From contig JABFSL010000027.1 of NCBI GenBank assembly GCA_013140605.1, forward strand, positions 1 through 53,106: a stretch of 53,106 nucleotides of DNA. The letters run 5' to 3'. The notes below the pieces were generated by a model. It made no database searches, was not told the origin of the DNA, and saw only the letters and a program-made list of their open reading frames with translations. Each line of letters opens with the position of its first letter. Within the stretch, counting starts at the first letter, position 1. This document shows, piece by piece, positions 41,881-50,576 of this stretch. Source of the DNA: Anaerolineales bacterium. GTDB lineage: Bacteria; Chloroflexota; Anaerolineae; Anaerolineales; Villigracilaceae. A program made the translations under genes and the position numbers.

Positions 41881-42801
41881 TTAATCTGTAAAGAATACTT
41901 TTTTAGGCTGCCATTCGCGCGTGCCATCTTCGCTGACGGTGATTTCCATAAGGGCAACCAACTCGCCTTGTGTGCTGACGCCGCGGACTTTTGTCTCTGT
42001 CGGGTCGCCTACAACCTTGACACGATGACCATGACGAACGCCTTCCACTTCATCAGGGCTGAGTTCTATGGCGGGCCAATCGCCAAGTGCTTCTGCGGCA
42101 GGAATGAGGTATTGATACCAATTGCCGGCTGTGAAGGCTTCCTGAAGTTTTCGTAGAGGCACCGAATCACGCAGAGAGAAGCGTCCGCTTTTGGTGCGGC
42201 GCAGGCCGATAAGGTACGCGCCACAGCCCAACATCACACCGAGATCGTTCGCAAGGGAGCGGACGTAAGTGCCTGATGAACAATGCACATCGATCACTAC
42301 TTCGGGCGGAGTCCACTCAAGGACTTCAAGGTGATGGACAGTGATCTTGCGCGGAGCAAGTTCCACTTGTTCACCCTCGCGGGCCATTTCGTAGGCTTTG
42401 CGTCCCTGAACTTTTACGGCAGAGTAGGGCGGGGGAGTTTGTTCGATCTCGCCCACGAAGGTTTTTAGTGCTTCTTCAAACTGGGCCTCTGTCACACTGA
42501 CCGGGTCTTTTGTTAAAGTTACTAAGCCTTCTGCATCAAACGTATCAGTTGAGCCGCCTAAACGGATGATAGCTTGATAGCGTTTATCTGATGCAGATAC
42601 ATATTCACTTAGTCGCACTGCCGGGCCAACAAGGATGACTAATACACCAGATGCACGCGGGTCGAGCGTACCCGTGTGACCGGCTCGGCGCAAACCTGTT
42701 CCATTGCGGATCGCCTGCACCACATCATGTGATGTCATGCCGACAGGTTTATCTACAACCAGAGCGCCAGAAATGGCATTCTTAATATCCTGACTGTTCA
42801 T
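41881..42801 (-). CDS. truB: tRNA pseudouridine-55 synthase TruB
   Basis: 306 residues. VDKPVGMTSHDVVQAIR and RRAGHTGTLDPRASG with catalytic Asp47 are diagnostic; SGTYVRSLANDLG is the second conserved block and a PUA-like C-terminal part follows. AAGGAGGAA precedes ATG 42801. It modifies U55 in the T loop of tRNAs. Confidence 0.96.
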   Translation of the reverse strand: MNSQDIKNAISGALVVDKPVGMTSHDVVQAIRNGTGLRRAGHTGTLDPRASGVLVILVGPAVRLSEYVSASDKRYQAIIRLGGSTDTFDAEGLVTLTKDPVSVTEAQFEEALKTFVGEIEQTPPPYSAVKVQGRKAYEMAREGEQVELAPRKITVHHLEVLEWTPPEVVIDVHCSSGTYVRSLANDLGVMLGCGAYLIGLRRTKSGRFSLRDSVPLRKLQEAFTAGNWYQYLIPAAEALGDWPAIELSPDEVEGVRHGHRVKVVGDPTETKVRGVSTQGELVALMEITVSEDGTREWQPKKVFFTD

Positions 42802-42890
42802 CTTGATTCCTCCTTAAATTTTATCCACACATCAATTATGACATAAATGGGTGAATTTGCAATACAAATATTAGGGTAATTTATTAACTA

Positions 42891-43850
42891 TTATTTTAGA
42901 TTTAACATTTCGCGGGTCTTTTCCAAGACTTCCTTTTGGACTTCGCTCAAGCTGCCCCTGATATCTGCTCCTGCGGCTGCGGCATGACCGCCGCCTTGAA
43001 AGTGTTTTGCAATGGGCGATACATCCACACCAGCTTCCAGCGCGCGCCAGGATATCTTGACATGATTGTCCGTTTGCTCGACGAAAACCATTCCAACTTT
43101 GTTCCCGTCAATGGCTGAGATCATGTTGATCAGGTCTGCGTCATCGTTGCCGCCGTAGCCTGCGGCTTTGCGGTCTGCGACAGTCAGTGTTCCCCATACA
43201 ATTCCATTTTTGCTTTCGAGGCTGGAAAGACCTGCGCCCCAATACTTTGCGGCGGGAAATGTTTTCTTTACCAGCGCGCGCATGTAAATCTCGGGCATAT
43301 CCACGCCGGTCTCCATCAGCGTTGCGCATTGACGAAGCGCTTCCGGCGTGGTGTTCGATGTGCGGAAGCCTAACGTGTCGGTGATGATGCCTGTCAACAA
43401 GGCAGTGGCGATGGGTTGGGTGATCTTAAATCCCCATTCCGGCAGGTGTGCCGTGAGGATCGCAGAAGTGGCAACCTCTTCTGCTTCGATAAGATTTAAT
43501 TTTCCAAATCTTTCATTGGTCTTATGGTGATCAATATTAATATCGGGCTGGCCAAAATTTTCAAAGACTTTTCCCACTCGTTTGAAATCTGCGCAATCCA
43601 CTGTGATGAAGGTGTCGTGGCCGCCAACTGGTTCCTTCTTAATGAGTTTGCTTCCTTCAAGGTGTTTGAACGAAGCTGGCGCGCCATCCGCAAGAATCAT
43701 TTGCACAGATTTACCCGCGTCGCGCAGGGCTAATCCAAGCCCAAGTAATGACCCAATCGCATCCCCGTCTGGTCGAACATGCGAAGCAATAATGATATTG
43801 TTCGCAATTGATAATCTGTTTTTTATCTCCCCTATGAGTTGACTGTCCAC
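42891..43850 (-). CDS. nrnA: DHH-family phosphoesterase NrnA-like
   Basis: 319 residues, GTG start at 43850 with GGAGG about 10 nt upstream. HVRPDGDAIGS (24-34), NIDHHKTN with DHH at 107-109 and C-terminal FQGGGHAAAAGA define a DHH-DHHA1 protein. NrnA degrades short oligoribonucleotides and dephosphorylates pAp. It lies between rbfA and truB, its usual position in this operon. Confidence 0.94.
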   Translation of the reverse strand: MDSQLIGEIKNRLSIANNIIIASHVRPDGDAIGSLLGLGLALRDAGKSVQMILADGAPASFKHLEGSKLIKKEPVGGHDTFITVDCADFKRVGKVFENFGQPDINIDHHKTNERFGKLNLIEAEEVATSAILTAHLPEWGFKITQPIATALLTGIITDTLGFRTSNTTPEALRQCATLMETGVDMPEIYMRALVKKTFPAAKYWGAGLSSLESKNGIVWGTLTVADRKAAGYGGNDDADLINMISAIDGNKVGMVFVEQTDNHVKISWRALEAGVDVSPIAKHFQGGGHAAAAGADIRGSLSEVQKEVLEKTREMLNLK

Positions 43851-43876
43851 TTATGTATATCCTCCAAAAATATGCT

Positions 43877-43970
43877 CGTCATTGCGAGGAGGGCGTACTT
43901 CCCGACGAAGCAATCTCTAGTTTATCATGGGATTGCTTCGGGCAATAACAAGAGCGCCCTCGCAATGACG
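43877..43970. repeat. GTCATTGCGAGG inverted-repeat element, copy 2
   Basis: CGTCATTGCGAGGAGGGCG on the left and GCGCCCTCGCAATGACG on the right bracket the element. An inner pair GAAGCAATC and GATTGCTTC sits between. It is inserted between rbfA and nrnA. Confidence 0.85.
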
Positions 43971-43977
43971 TTATTAA

Positions 43978-44328
43978 TTATTTTTTCTCTCTTAACCTTG
44001 CCAGAACCTTTTCGATGTGGTCCGCGTTTTCGGGCGTGGGATCCCAATGGAATTTCAACTTTGGGAAGGCGCGCAATTCAACACGAGAGGCGAGAGTGCG
44101 CCTGAAAAATCCAGAAGCAGATTCAAGTCCTTCAAGGATCTCAGCAGAACGTGAGGCGCCTTCGATGGCCGAGACAAAGATATTCGCGAAAGCGAGTTCC
44201 TTGTCAATTTTCACATCGGTGATAAAGATATTTTTCAAGCGCGGATCATTGATCTCGCGGATGAGCAATTCTGACAGTTCCTGACGGACACGATCCTGAA
44301 TGCGTTGTAGACGAATTCCTGTTGGCAT
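43978..44328 (-). CDS. rbfA: Ribosome-binding factor A
   Basis: 116 residues. IRLQRIQDRVRQELSELLIREINDPR, split over its first 40 residues, and ITDVKIDKELAFANIFVSA are typical; PKLKFHWDPTPENADHIEKVL ends the fold. RbfA assists 16S rRNA 5'-end processing on the 30S subunit. It lies downstream of infB in the conserved operon. Confidence 0.94.
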   Translation of the reverse strand: MPTGIRLQRIQDRVRQELSELLIREINDPRLKNIFITDVKIDKELAFANIFVSAIEGASRSAEILEGLESASGFFRRTLASRVELRAFPKLKFHWDPTPENADHIEKVLARLREKK

Positions 44329-44346
44329 TTATTACTCACTATTTTC

Positions 44347-44406
44347 GCCACAGAGGGCACAGAGATTTTTGAGTTTTCCTCAACGCTTCTCAGCGCACTC
44401 TGTGGC
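44347..44406. repeat. GCCACAGAG inverted-repeat element
   Basis: GCCACAGAG (44347-44355) and CTCTGTGGC (44398-44406) enclose a spacer with AACGCTTCTCAGCGC, between infB and rbfA. Confidence 0.6.
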
Positions 44407-44415
44407 TATTATTAT

Positions 44416-46191
44416 TTACGAATTTTCAACGATATAACAAACCAATTGATCGCCGGGTTGAATGTCGTTGAAGCTTTTGAAACCAACGCCGCATTCGAAT
44501 CCCTGACGAATTTCTTTTACATCTTCCTTCTCATGGCGCAAGGACGACAAATCGCCTTCGTAGATCATGTCTGCGCTGCGGAAGAGACGTACGCGCGCAC
44601 CGCGTCTTAACTCACCGTCGGTAACTTTACAGCCTGCTACTTTTCCAAACTTGGAAGCGGAGAATACATCCAACACTTGTGCGCGTCCGATGACTTTTTC
44701 CACGAGCTTCGGCTCAAGCATACCATTAAGGGCCTTCTCAATGTCTTCGGTCATGCGGTAGATGATCTCGTACAGGCGAATATCCACGCCTTCTTTTTCA
44801 GCGAGGCGTCGTCCGTCCACATCCGCCTGAACATTGAAGCCGATGATGATTGCTTTTGAAGCGGATGCGAGCATCACATCGTTATTTCCAATGTTGCCAG
44901 TTTCCGCGTGAAGGATGTGCAGGCCGATTTCGCCTTCACCGAGTTTATTCAATTCGTTGACGATGGGATCAAGCGAACCCTGCACATCAGCTTTTATGAT
45001 GAGGTTGAGTCCCTTGGCTTCGCCTGCCTGCACGTTGGCGAATAGATCTTCGAGTGAAACTTTTTTCCTGGTTTGGGAAAGGGTCTTGGCGGCTTCCATG
45101 CGTTCGGCGACGATGTTGCGCGCCTCTTTTTCAGACTCAACGACCTGGAAGATATCTCCAGCGGAGGGCATGCCTGTTAAACCCATGACAGCTACCGGCG
45201 TGGACGGACCGGCTTTCTTGATCGGCTTGCCTTTGAAATCTGTGATGGCACGCAGTTTGCCGTAGGCGATCCCAGCCACAACAATGGAGCCTGGTTCGAG
45301 TGTTCCATTTTGAACGAGCAGGGTTGCGAGCACGCCTTTGGATTTGTCCAATTCGGCTTCGATGACGGTGCCGATCACTTTTCCATTTGGATTGGCTTTA
45401 ATCACATTGCTGTCGGCCACCAGCAAAATGCCTTCGAGCAGATCGTCAATGCCTTTGTTTTGTTTTGCTGAGACAGGTACGACCATTGTGTTACCGCCCC
45501 AATCATCCGGTACCAATTCAAGTTCTGCGAGTTGTTGTTTAACACGGTCGGGGTTGGCATTGGCCTTGTCTATTTTATTGAGAGCAACCATCAGCGGGAC
45601 GCGCGCGGCTTTTGCATGTGCGATTGCTTCACGGGTTTGCGGCATGACGCCATCATCCGCTGCGACTACGAGTACAACAATGTCCGCGCCTTGTGCGCCG
45701 CGGGCTCGCATTTGCGTGAATGCGGCATGACCGGGCGTATCAAGGAAGGTGATCAAGCGCCCCTTTTTCTCAACCTGATAAGCGCCGATGTGCTGTGTAA
45801 TGCCGCCGGCTTCACCGGAAGCCACTTCTGTCTGGCGGATGGCATCCAATAAACTGGTCTTGCCGTGATCTACATGTCCGAGGATCGTTACTACGGGCGG
45901 ACGTTGCTTTAAAAATTTGCCGTCTTCCCCGGCGATCATTTGACGCCAGAGCGGCACTTCGCCGATTTCTTCCTTGACTACTTCATCAGCAGCTTCGAGA
46001 ACCGCTTCGAATCCATACTCCCCGACCACGATCGCGGCTGTATCAAAATCCACAGTCTGATTAATGGTTGCCATTACGCCATTTGTCATCAATTTTTTGA
46101 TCAGGTCAATGGGGCTTTTTTCGATCTTCTGCGCCAAATCACGGATCACAATATTGGCGGGTAATTCAAGTTTGTTACCATTGCTACTCAT
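44416..46191 (-). CDS. infB: Translation initiation factor IF-2
   Basis: 591 residues, a short form lacking the long N-terminal region of many bacteria. The IF2N-like segment (about 9-60) is followed by the G domain: G1 GHVDHGKT (105-112), DTPGHAAF as G3 and NKIDKA as G4. Domains II-IV follow to the end. AGAAGGAGG gives a strong ribosome-binding site. IF-2 places initiator tRNA on the 30S subunit. Confidence 0.96.
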   Translation of the reverse strand: MSSNGNKLELPANIVIRDLAQKIEKSPIDLIKKLMTNGVMATINQTVDFDTAAIVVGEYGFEAVLEAADEVVKEEIGEVPLWRQMIAGEDGKFLKQRPPVVTILGHVDHGKTSLLDAIRQTEVASGEAGGITQHIGAYQVEKKGRLITFLDTPGHAAFTQMRARGAQGADIVVLVVAADDGVMPQTREAIAHAKAARVPLMVALNKIDKANANPDRVKQQLAELELVPDDWGGNTMVVPVSAKQNKGIDDLLEGILLVADSNVIKANPNGKVIGTVIEAELDKSKGVLATLLVQNGTLEPGSIVVAGIAYGKLRAITDFKGKPIKKAGPSTPVAVMGLTGMPSAGDIFQVVESEKEARNIVAERMEAAKTLSQTRKKVSLEDLFANVQAGEAKGLNLIIKADVQGSLDPIVNELNKLGEGEIGLHILHAETGNIGNNDVMLASASKAIIIGFNVQADVDGRRLAEKEGVDIRLYEIIYRMTEDIEKALNGMLEPKLVEKVIGRAQVLDVFSASKFGKVAGCKVTDGELRRGARVRLFRSADMIYEGDLSSLRHEKEDVKEIRQGFECGVGFKSFNDIQPGDQLVCYIVENS

Positions 46192-46295
46192 AGGCCACCT
46201 CCTTCTAGTGTGCGAATATCAGATTTCAATATTCGCGTAATTCTTTTTTCCCCAATAAGTGACCGGTGAGCGAGTGGCTATTCGTTCACATGGCT

Positions 46296-46616
46296 TTACT
46301 TAATGGGCTCTGCATGATCAGGTTGATCATGCGGCAAAGTATTCATAAAATTTTCCAATTGAGCGCGGTCTTCGGCGGTCAATTCTGCTTTGAGCGCATT
46401 CGCCAAAGCTCCCCTCAGGCCGCGCACCCAACATTCGCGGCGATCATGCAAATAAGCGCCCCTTCCAGCGAGTTTGCCAGTTGGGTCTATTCGTACCCCT
46501 TCGGTGGTGCGCACGATCCGCACCATCTGCCTTTTGGGAAGAACCTCGCGGCAAGCCACACAGGTCCGTTGGGGTACGTGTTTCATATGTTGGGCGGGTT
46601 TCTTTGTCACCTTCAC
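46296..46616 (-). CDS. ylxR: YlxR (DUF448) RNA-binding protein
   Basis: 106 residues from GTG 46616. A TTG at 46646 overlaps nusA and an ATG at 46556 would cut into the domain end; ATG at 46586 is another plausible start. RTCVACREVLPKRQMVRIVR and GRGAYLHDRRECW are the YlxR hallmarks. It sits between nusA and infB as in most bacteria and is thought to bind RNA or modulate RNase P. Confidence 0.88.
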   Translation of the reverse strand: MKVTKKPAQHMKHVPQRTCVACREVLPKRQMVRIVRTTEGVRIDPTGKLAGRGAYLHDRRECWVRGLRGALANALKAELTAEDRAQLENFMNTLPHDQPDHAEPIK

Positions 46617-46636
46617 ACTATCCGAAGATGTTAAAT

Positions 46637-48517
46637 TTATTCCCAATCTTCGCCGACAACATCGTCGCCGCGCTTGTGTTTCTTGCGGCCGACAACTGCG
46701 CCAAGGCCTTCATCGAATTCCAATTCGACGCCCTTCTTTTTGCCTTTCTTGCCGCCCTTCTTTTTGTCAGCGTCTTCTTCCACCACACCGGTGGTTTGGA
46801 ATATCTCCGGCTTCATCTTGAACAATTCATCGAGAGAGACTCCGTCTTTCGCGTTTTCATCCTCTTCTTCGACGACTCGCTTCGCGTCTTTCTTGCCTTC
46901 GGCCTGCTTCTTCTCAAGCGGTATTTCCTCCCCTGTGACAGGTTCAGCGGCAACAACACCAACAGCTTCCGCGATGACGGGTTCTTCCGCCTTCACAGGT
47001 TCAGCCACTACTGGCTCTGGGAAGGTAAGCGCGGCCAGCGATTCTTCAATATTTTGGATGGCTTTCGAGCCAACGCCCGCGAGACCAAGCACCTTGTCGG
47101 GGTCCGCCTTAAGAGCGAACATCAAACTGCCAACAGTCTCAAACCCGGCTTCGGTGAGAATGTTGAAGATGTGTTCCTTGATGCCAGCCTGATCGAGCGG
47201 CATGGTGAATGCCGCGGTGGGAATATCCGCGCGCGCTGCGGTGGTGCGTTCTTCCTCCACGCGGGCGGCCTCTTCCTTGATCTGGATCGTGCGTCGTTCC
47301 ACGCGGTCCACAAATTGACCAAGCGCTGTATATTCTTCCGGCATGATCGGGCGATTCTCGGCTTTCTTCGCGAGGATTTCCTGTATCTGTGGAATGGCTT
47401 CCACTGCGGTTGGTAACAATGCCGAAAGTTCCGCGTTGTTCTGTAATTTCTTAAGTGTATCGCCTGCGGCTTCGCTCAGTGACTTGATGTCAATGCGCCA
47501 GCCGGTCAGCTTCGCGGCCAGACGTGCATTCTGTCCATCGCGGCCAATGGCGAGGCTTAATTGATCTTCACCTACAACCACAGTGGCGGTGCGAGCGCCC
47601 TCGCTATCAACGAGATAGACACCGTTCACGCGCGCCGGGCTGATGGCCTTGGAAATATAAACAATCGGGTCTTGATCCCATTGAATAATGTCAATTTTTT
47701 CGTCGTGCAATTCCTTCACGATGGCTTGAATACGCACGCCTTTAATACCCACACATGCGCCGACCGGGTCAATTCCAGCCTGCGTAGCTGAGACTGCCAC
47801 TTTGGCGCGGGCACCGGGCTCACGCGCAATGGCGCGGATCTCAACAATGCCATGATAAATTTCAGGAACTTCATTTTCAAGCAGACGGCGCAGGAAATTG
47901 CGATGTGCGCGTGACAAAACGATCTGAGGGCCGCGCGTGCCATCTTTTACTTCCATGACAACCGCGCGAATGCGGTCATGTAATTTAAGTCTTTCGCCGG
48001 GAATCTTCTGGTTATTCGGCATAACGCCTTCGGCCTTCATATCCAGACCGACGGTTACGCTTTGAGCATTGGAAGCCTGCACCAGACCTGAAACGATCTC
48101 GCCAACCTGACGCTCGAAGTATTGCATTTGATTGGAACGTTCCGCCTCGCGGATGCGCTGCTGGATCACCTGACGCGCAGTCTGTGCGGCCACACGGCCA
48201 AAGTCAGCGGGCGTGGTTTCAACAACAACCATGTCGCCGAGTTGGGCTTCAGGGTTAACCTTGCGCGCCACTTCCAGCAATACTTCAGTGCGGTCATCGA
48301 CAATATTATCTTCGACCACTTCCTTTTCTGCGTACACTGTGACAATGCCAGTATCCGGGTCAAGTTTGGCTTCCACGTGCTGCGCTGTGGATGCACTTAC
48401 AGCGCGGCGATATGCGGAGACCATCGCTGATTCGATTGCGGAAACAACGATATCCTTGGCAAGCTGTTTTTCTTCCAGTACTTCATTGAAAGCTAAGGCG
48501 AACTCATTTTTTGGCAT
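46637..48517 (-). CDS. nusA: Transcription termination/antitermination factor NusA, with long C-terminal tail
   Basis: 626 residues from ATG 48517; the in-frame extension to 48622 covers promoter and leader hairpin. NusA N-domain (1-125), S1 (about 135-200), KH domains (about 205-345, [13 protein letters not shown] and [19 protein letters not shown]), then a helical linker and a helix-hairpin-helix (about 455-490, [16 protein letters not shown]). The last 130 residues are low complexity: Val/Glu/Pro repeats, Lys/Glu stretches and a short [14 protein letters not shown] motif. GGAG precedes the ATG. It heads the operon. Confidence 0.95.
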   Translation of the reverse strand: MPKNEFALAFNEVLEEKQLAKDIVVSAIESAMVSAYRRAVSASTAQHVEAKLDPDTGIVTVYAEKEVVEDNIVDDRTEVLLEVARKVNPEAQLGDMVVVETTPADFGRVAAQTARQVIQQRIREAERSNQMQYFERQVGEIVSGLVQASNAQSVTVGLDMKAEGVMPNNQKIPGERLKLHDRIRAVVMEVKDGTRGPQIVLSRAHRNFLRRLLENEVPEIYHGIVEIRAIAREPGARAKVAVSATQAGIDPVGACVGIKGVRIQAIVKELHDEKIDIIQWDQDPIVYISKAISPARVNGVYLVDSEGARTATVVVGEDQLSLAIGRDGQNARLAAKLTGWRIDIKSLSEAAGDTLKKLQNNAELSALLPTAVEAIPQIQEILAKKAENRPIMPEEYTALGQFVDRVERRTIQIKEEAARVEEERTTAARADIPTAAFTMPLDQAGIKEHIFNILTEAGFETVGSLMFALKADPDKVLGLAGVGSKAIQNIEESLAALTFPEPVVAEPVKAEEPVIAEAVGVVAAEPVTGEEIPLEKKQAEGKKDAKRVVEEEDENAKDGVSLDELFKMKPEIFQTTGVVEEDADKKKGGKKGKKKGVELEFDEGLGAVVGRKKHKRGDDVVGEDWE

Positions 48518-48551
48518 ACTACTTACTCCATCGCTCCTTCTATATACAAGC

Positions 48552-48576
48552 AAAAAAGTGGGGGATACCCACTTTT
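48552..48576 (-). terminator. Terminator-like hairpin in the nusA leader (attenuator candidate)
   Basis: On the minus strand AAAAGTGGG, TATCC, CCCACTTTT form a 9-bp stem followed directly by TTTTTT in total. It lies after the promoter and about 35 nt before nusA, and no gene upstream needs terminating. Confidence 0.7.
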
Positions 48577-48612
48577 CGATGTCTTCTTTATGGGGTTTTC
48601 CGTGCGCTTGAG

Positions 48613-48641
48613 ATTTTAGCATAGAGGGTTATAAGGCGCAA
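48613..48641 (-). promoter_or_regulatory. Promoter of the nusA operon
   Basis: On the minus strand TTGCGC (48641-48636), a 17-nt spacer and TAAAAT (48618-48613), about 95 nt before nusA. Confidence 0.65.
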
Positions 48642-48643
48642 GG

Positions 48644-48649
48644 TATAAT
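48644..48649 (+). promoter_or_regulatory. -10 box of the methyltransferase gene, near-leaderless
   Basis: TATAAT on the plus strand, eight bases before ATG 48658, with no ribosome-binding site. It lies back to back with the nusA promoter. Confidence 0.55.
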
Positions 48650-48657
48650 CGGCAGCT

Positions 48658-49416
48658 ATGACTGAAAGAGATATGCAAAAGGCCGCATTACGCGGCGAAC
48701 CATCTTATGTTTGGCGCGACGGTCAACAACGCCGCCTTGATATGATCGTATACGCTGCGGGGGATCGCCTTCGTGGGTTGGTACTTGAAAATGGCTGCGG
48801 GGTGGGAATGTATGTTGAAAAGCTGACAGGCCTCGGGAGCCATGTGATCGGATTGGAATATGATCTGGAGCGGGCTGTTGAAGCGCGAGTCAAATCAGAT
48901 AAGATCATCAATGCCGCAGGTGAATTCATCCCGCTTCCTTCTTCGACTTTTGACCTGATCCTCAGCCATGAAGTGATCGAACACGTTCAGGATGACCGCG
49001 CCGCGATTCTTGAAATGATTCGTTTGCTACGAAGTCCCGACCCAGTGTCGGGGAAAGTGGGCGGACGTGCCGTGATCTTTTGCCCCAACCTTGGATATCC
49101 ATTTGAGACGCACGGAGTTTTTTGGAAGGGAAAATATTTTTTCGGCAACAAATTGTTTATAAATTATTTGCCGCGCACCCTGCGGAATAAACTCGCGCCG
49201 CATGTACGTGTATATTCAAAACGCGATATGCAAAAATTGTTTGAAGGTTTGCCCGTAAAATTTATCGAGCGCACGATCATCTTCGGTGCGTACGATAACA
49301 TCATTGCGCGCTTTGGCCCATTGGGAAAATTCCTGCGCATGGTTTTGCAATTTCTCGAAACCACTCCATTGAAGTGGTTCGGACTTTCACATTTTTGGGT
49401 TGTGGAAAAGATATAA
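48658..49416 (+). CDS. SAM-dependent class I methyltransferase
   Basis: 252 residues. LVLENGCGVGMYVEKL is motif I, GLEYDLERAVEAR motif II, FDLILSHEVIEHVQDDRAAILEMIRLLR the motif IV-VI region (read in parts). It resembles type 11 methyltransferases acting on small molecules or lipids; substrate unknown. Residues about 127-136 (SPDPVSGKVG) are encoded over a CCCGAC/GTCGGG hairpin that looks inserted. Monocistronic. Confidence 0.85.
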   Translation: MTERDMQKAALRGEPSYVWRDGQQRRLDMIVYAAGDRLRGLVLENGCGVGMYVEKLTGLGSHVIGLEYDLERAVEARVKSDKIINAAGEFIPLPSSTFDLILSHEVIEHVQDDRAAILEMIRLLRSPDPVSGKVGGRAVIFCPNLGYPFETHGVFWKGKYFFGNKLFINYLPRTLRNKLAPHVRVYSKRDMQKLFEGLPVKFIERTIIFGAYDNIIARFGPLGKFLRMVLQFLETTPLKWFGLSHFWVVEKI

Positions 49417-49447
49417 AAAACTCCGAGTTCTCAAGAACTCGGAGTTT
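49417..49447. terminator. Bidirectional terminator between converging genes
   Basis: AAAACTCCGAGTTCT, CAA, then GAACTCGGAGTTTT. Strong stem with A and T runs on both sides. Confidence 0.9.
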
Positions 49448-49451
49448 TGCT

Positions 49452-49880
49452 TTATTCATCACCTTCATCATTGCTTGCTCTTCCGGGTTGTTCCACGCGT
49501 ATGATCTCGCCATGATAGTTGATGATCACTTTGAAGCCCATCATGCCGAGGTAGGCGCGCATATCTTCTGGAATACCGGTTTGCATGAGCGCATCAAATT
49601 GCTTGTCAATATTCTTGAGCTGCTGTTCGATGATCGCTTTGGAGAAAGGGTCTTCCTGACCGAGCATTTTGGCGGTCTGCTCTGAGAGGATATCTTCACT
49701 GCCTTTCATCATTTCAGCCATTTGAGCGAGCACGGCGCGGTCCACCTGTTCGGCTGGGATGTGACGGCGGAATCCCGAATCATCCACAACGTAGCACGGC
49801 TCACTCCCAATGAAGGATGATTCCGCGGGGCGGCCTGATTCGTCTATTACTAGTCCGGCAAAGAGGGGTTGATTTGGCAT
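49452..49880 (-). CDS. Conserved-looking hypothetical protein
   Basis: 142 residues, no family recognised. The N-terminal part has FAGLVIDESGRPAESSFIG and CYVVDDSGFRRHIPAEQVD, a beta-rich look; the middle is helical (VLAQMAEMMKGSEDILSEQTAKML), and the end has MRAYLGMMGFKVIINYHGEIIRVEQPG. No signal or membrane helix. The ATG at 49880 lacks a ribosome-binding site. Frame, length and codon use look like a real gene. Confidence 0.7.
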   Translation of the reverse strand: MPNQPLFAGLVIDESGRPAESSFIGSEPCYVVDDSGFRRHIPAEQVDRAVLAQMAEMMKGSEDILSEQTAKMLGQEDPFSKAIIEQQLKNIDKQFDALMQTGIPEDMRAYLGMMGFKVIINYHGEIIRVEQPGRASNDEGDE

Positions 49881-49892
49881 AATGATTTTTAT

Positions 49893-49932
49893 GTCATTGC
49901 GAGGGCGTTAAAAGCACCACCCTCGCAATGAC
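49893..49932. repeat. GTCATTGCGAGG inverted-repeat element, short copy 3
   Basis: GTCATTGCGAGGG (49893-49905) and CCCTCGCAATGAC (49920-49932) enclose only about 14 nt, a minimal version of the elements at 17798 and 43877. Confidence 0.8.
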
Positions 49933-49939
49933 GAAAGAA

Positions 49940-50515
49940 TTAACTCTGTCTTCCTTCAATCGCGGCCAAAAGAATCCCAGCGGCAATTCCAAGGCGTCGA
50001 TCCAGACGTTTGTTGATGTCCATGCTGAAATCCAAATTCAACTCATATTTGAAAGGGTTGAAGTTTTGTTTGAGATCGGCCACGCGGTCTGTGCCCATGG
50101 TGATATCGTAATTCTGCGGAACAAGACCTGTCAGGAAGCGGCGTACCAACGCCAGCCCCATGCTGTCTTCAAATAGCTTGCCGATCACATTGTCGCTTAC
50201 ATCGAGAATTTCCCATTCATCGCGCAACATGGAAGCCAGTCCCTTGCGACGGAGCGCGCCAATCTTTTGACCTGTGGAGCTGTCCACAACATCGAAGGCG
50301 GCGGAGAAGTCGATGATCTGACGTGCTTTGATCATCAACACTTCCTGTGTTTTGCTTTCATCTGAAAAGACGCGGATATCCTCCCGCAGTTTGAACATTT
50401 TCTGTTCGCTGAAGAGTACAAGTTTTCCGCCTGGCTCGTAGAAGCGGAATTTCCCCGCCAATGCAAACACCTGCCGTTTGAGTAAATACTGGTTGGATTG
50501 AAAAGCTGAATTCAT
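49940..50515 (-). CDS. LURP-one-related / tubby-like beta-barrel protein
   Basis: 191 residues. The pattern FALAGKFRFYEPGGKLVLFSEQKMFKLREDIRVFSDES, in successive beta strands, then IDFSAAFDVVDSSTGQKIGALRRKGLASMLRDEWEILD matches LURP-one-related (YxjI-like) proteins with a tubby-like barrel around a central helix. Related to scramblases by fold. Function unknown. AAGGAGAAAATCA precedes ATG 50515. Confidence 0.75.
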   Translation of the reverse strand: MNSAFQSNQYLLKRQVFALAGKFRFYEPGGKLVLFSEQKMFKLREDIRVFSDESKTQEVLMIKARQIIDFSAAFDVVDSSTGQKIGALRRKGLASMLRDEWEILDVSDNVIGKLFEDSMGLALVRRFLTGLVPQNYDITMGTDRVADLKQNFNPFKYELNLDFSMDINKRLDRRLGIAAGILLAAIEGRQS

Positions 50516-50539
50516 TGATTTTCTCCTTAAGATTTTAAA

Positions 50540-50571
50540 CTGGAGTCGGATGGCTTGCCATCCGACTCCAG
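50540..50571 (-). terminator. Terminator after the first L,D-transpeptidase
   Basis: CTGGAGTCGGATGGC and GCCATCCGACTCCAG are perfect 15-bp arms with a 2-nt loop; TTTAAAATCTT follows on the minus strand. Confidence 0.8.
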
Positions 50572-50576
50572 AGTTA

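Noticed and set aside
43861-43977. Possible CRISPR-like or sRNA locus
   Set aside because: Only one inverted-repeat element with no regular direct repeats and spacers; it matches the GTCATTGCGAGG family.
46481-47416. Long plus-strand reading frame of 311 codons opposite nusA
   Set aside because: It is antisense to the low-complexity tail and HhH of NusA and has no domain; Phe/Leu-rich composition mirrors Glu/Lys-rich codons of the other strand.
48518-48622. Upstream extension of NusA by 35 residues
   Set aside because: It covers the -10 region and the leader hairpin; NusA proteins start at the MPKNEF-like segment.
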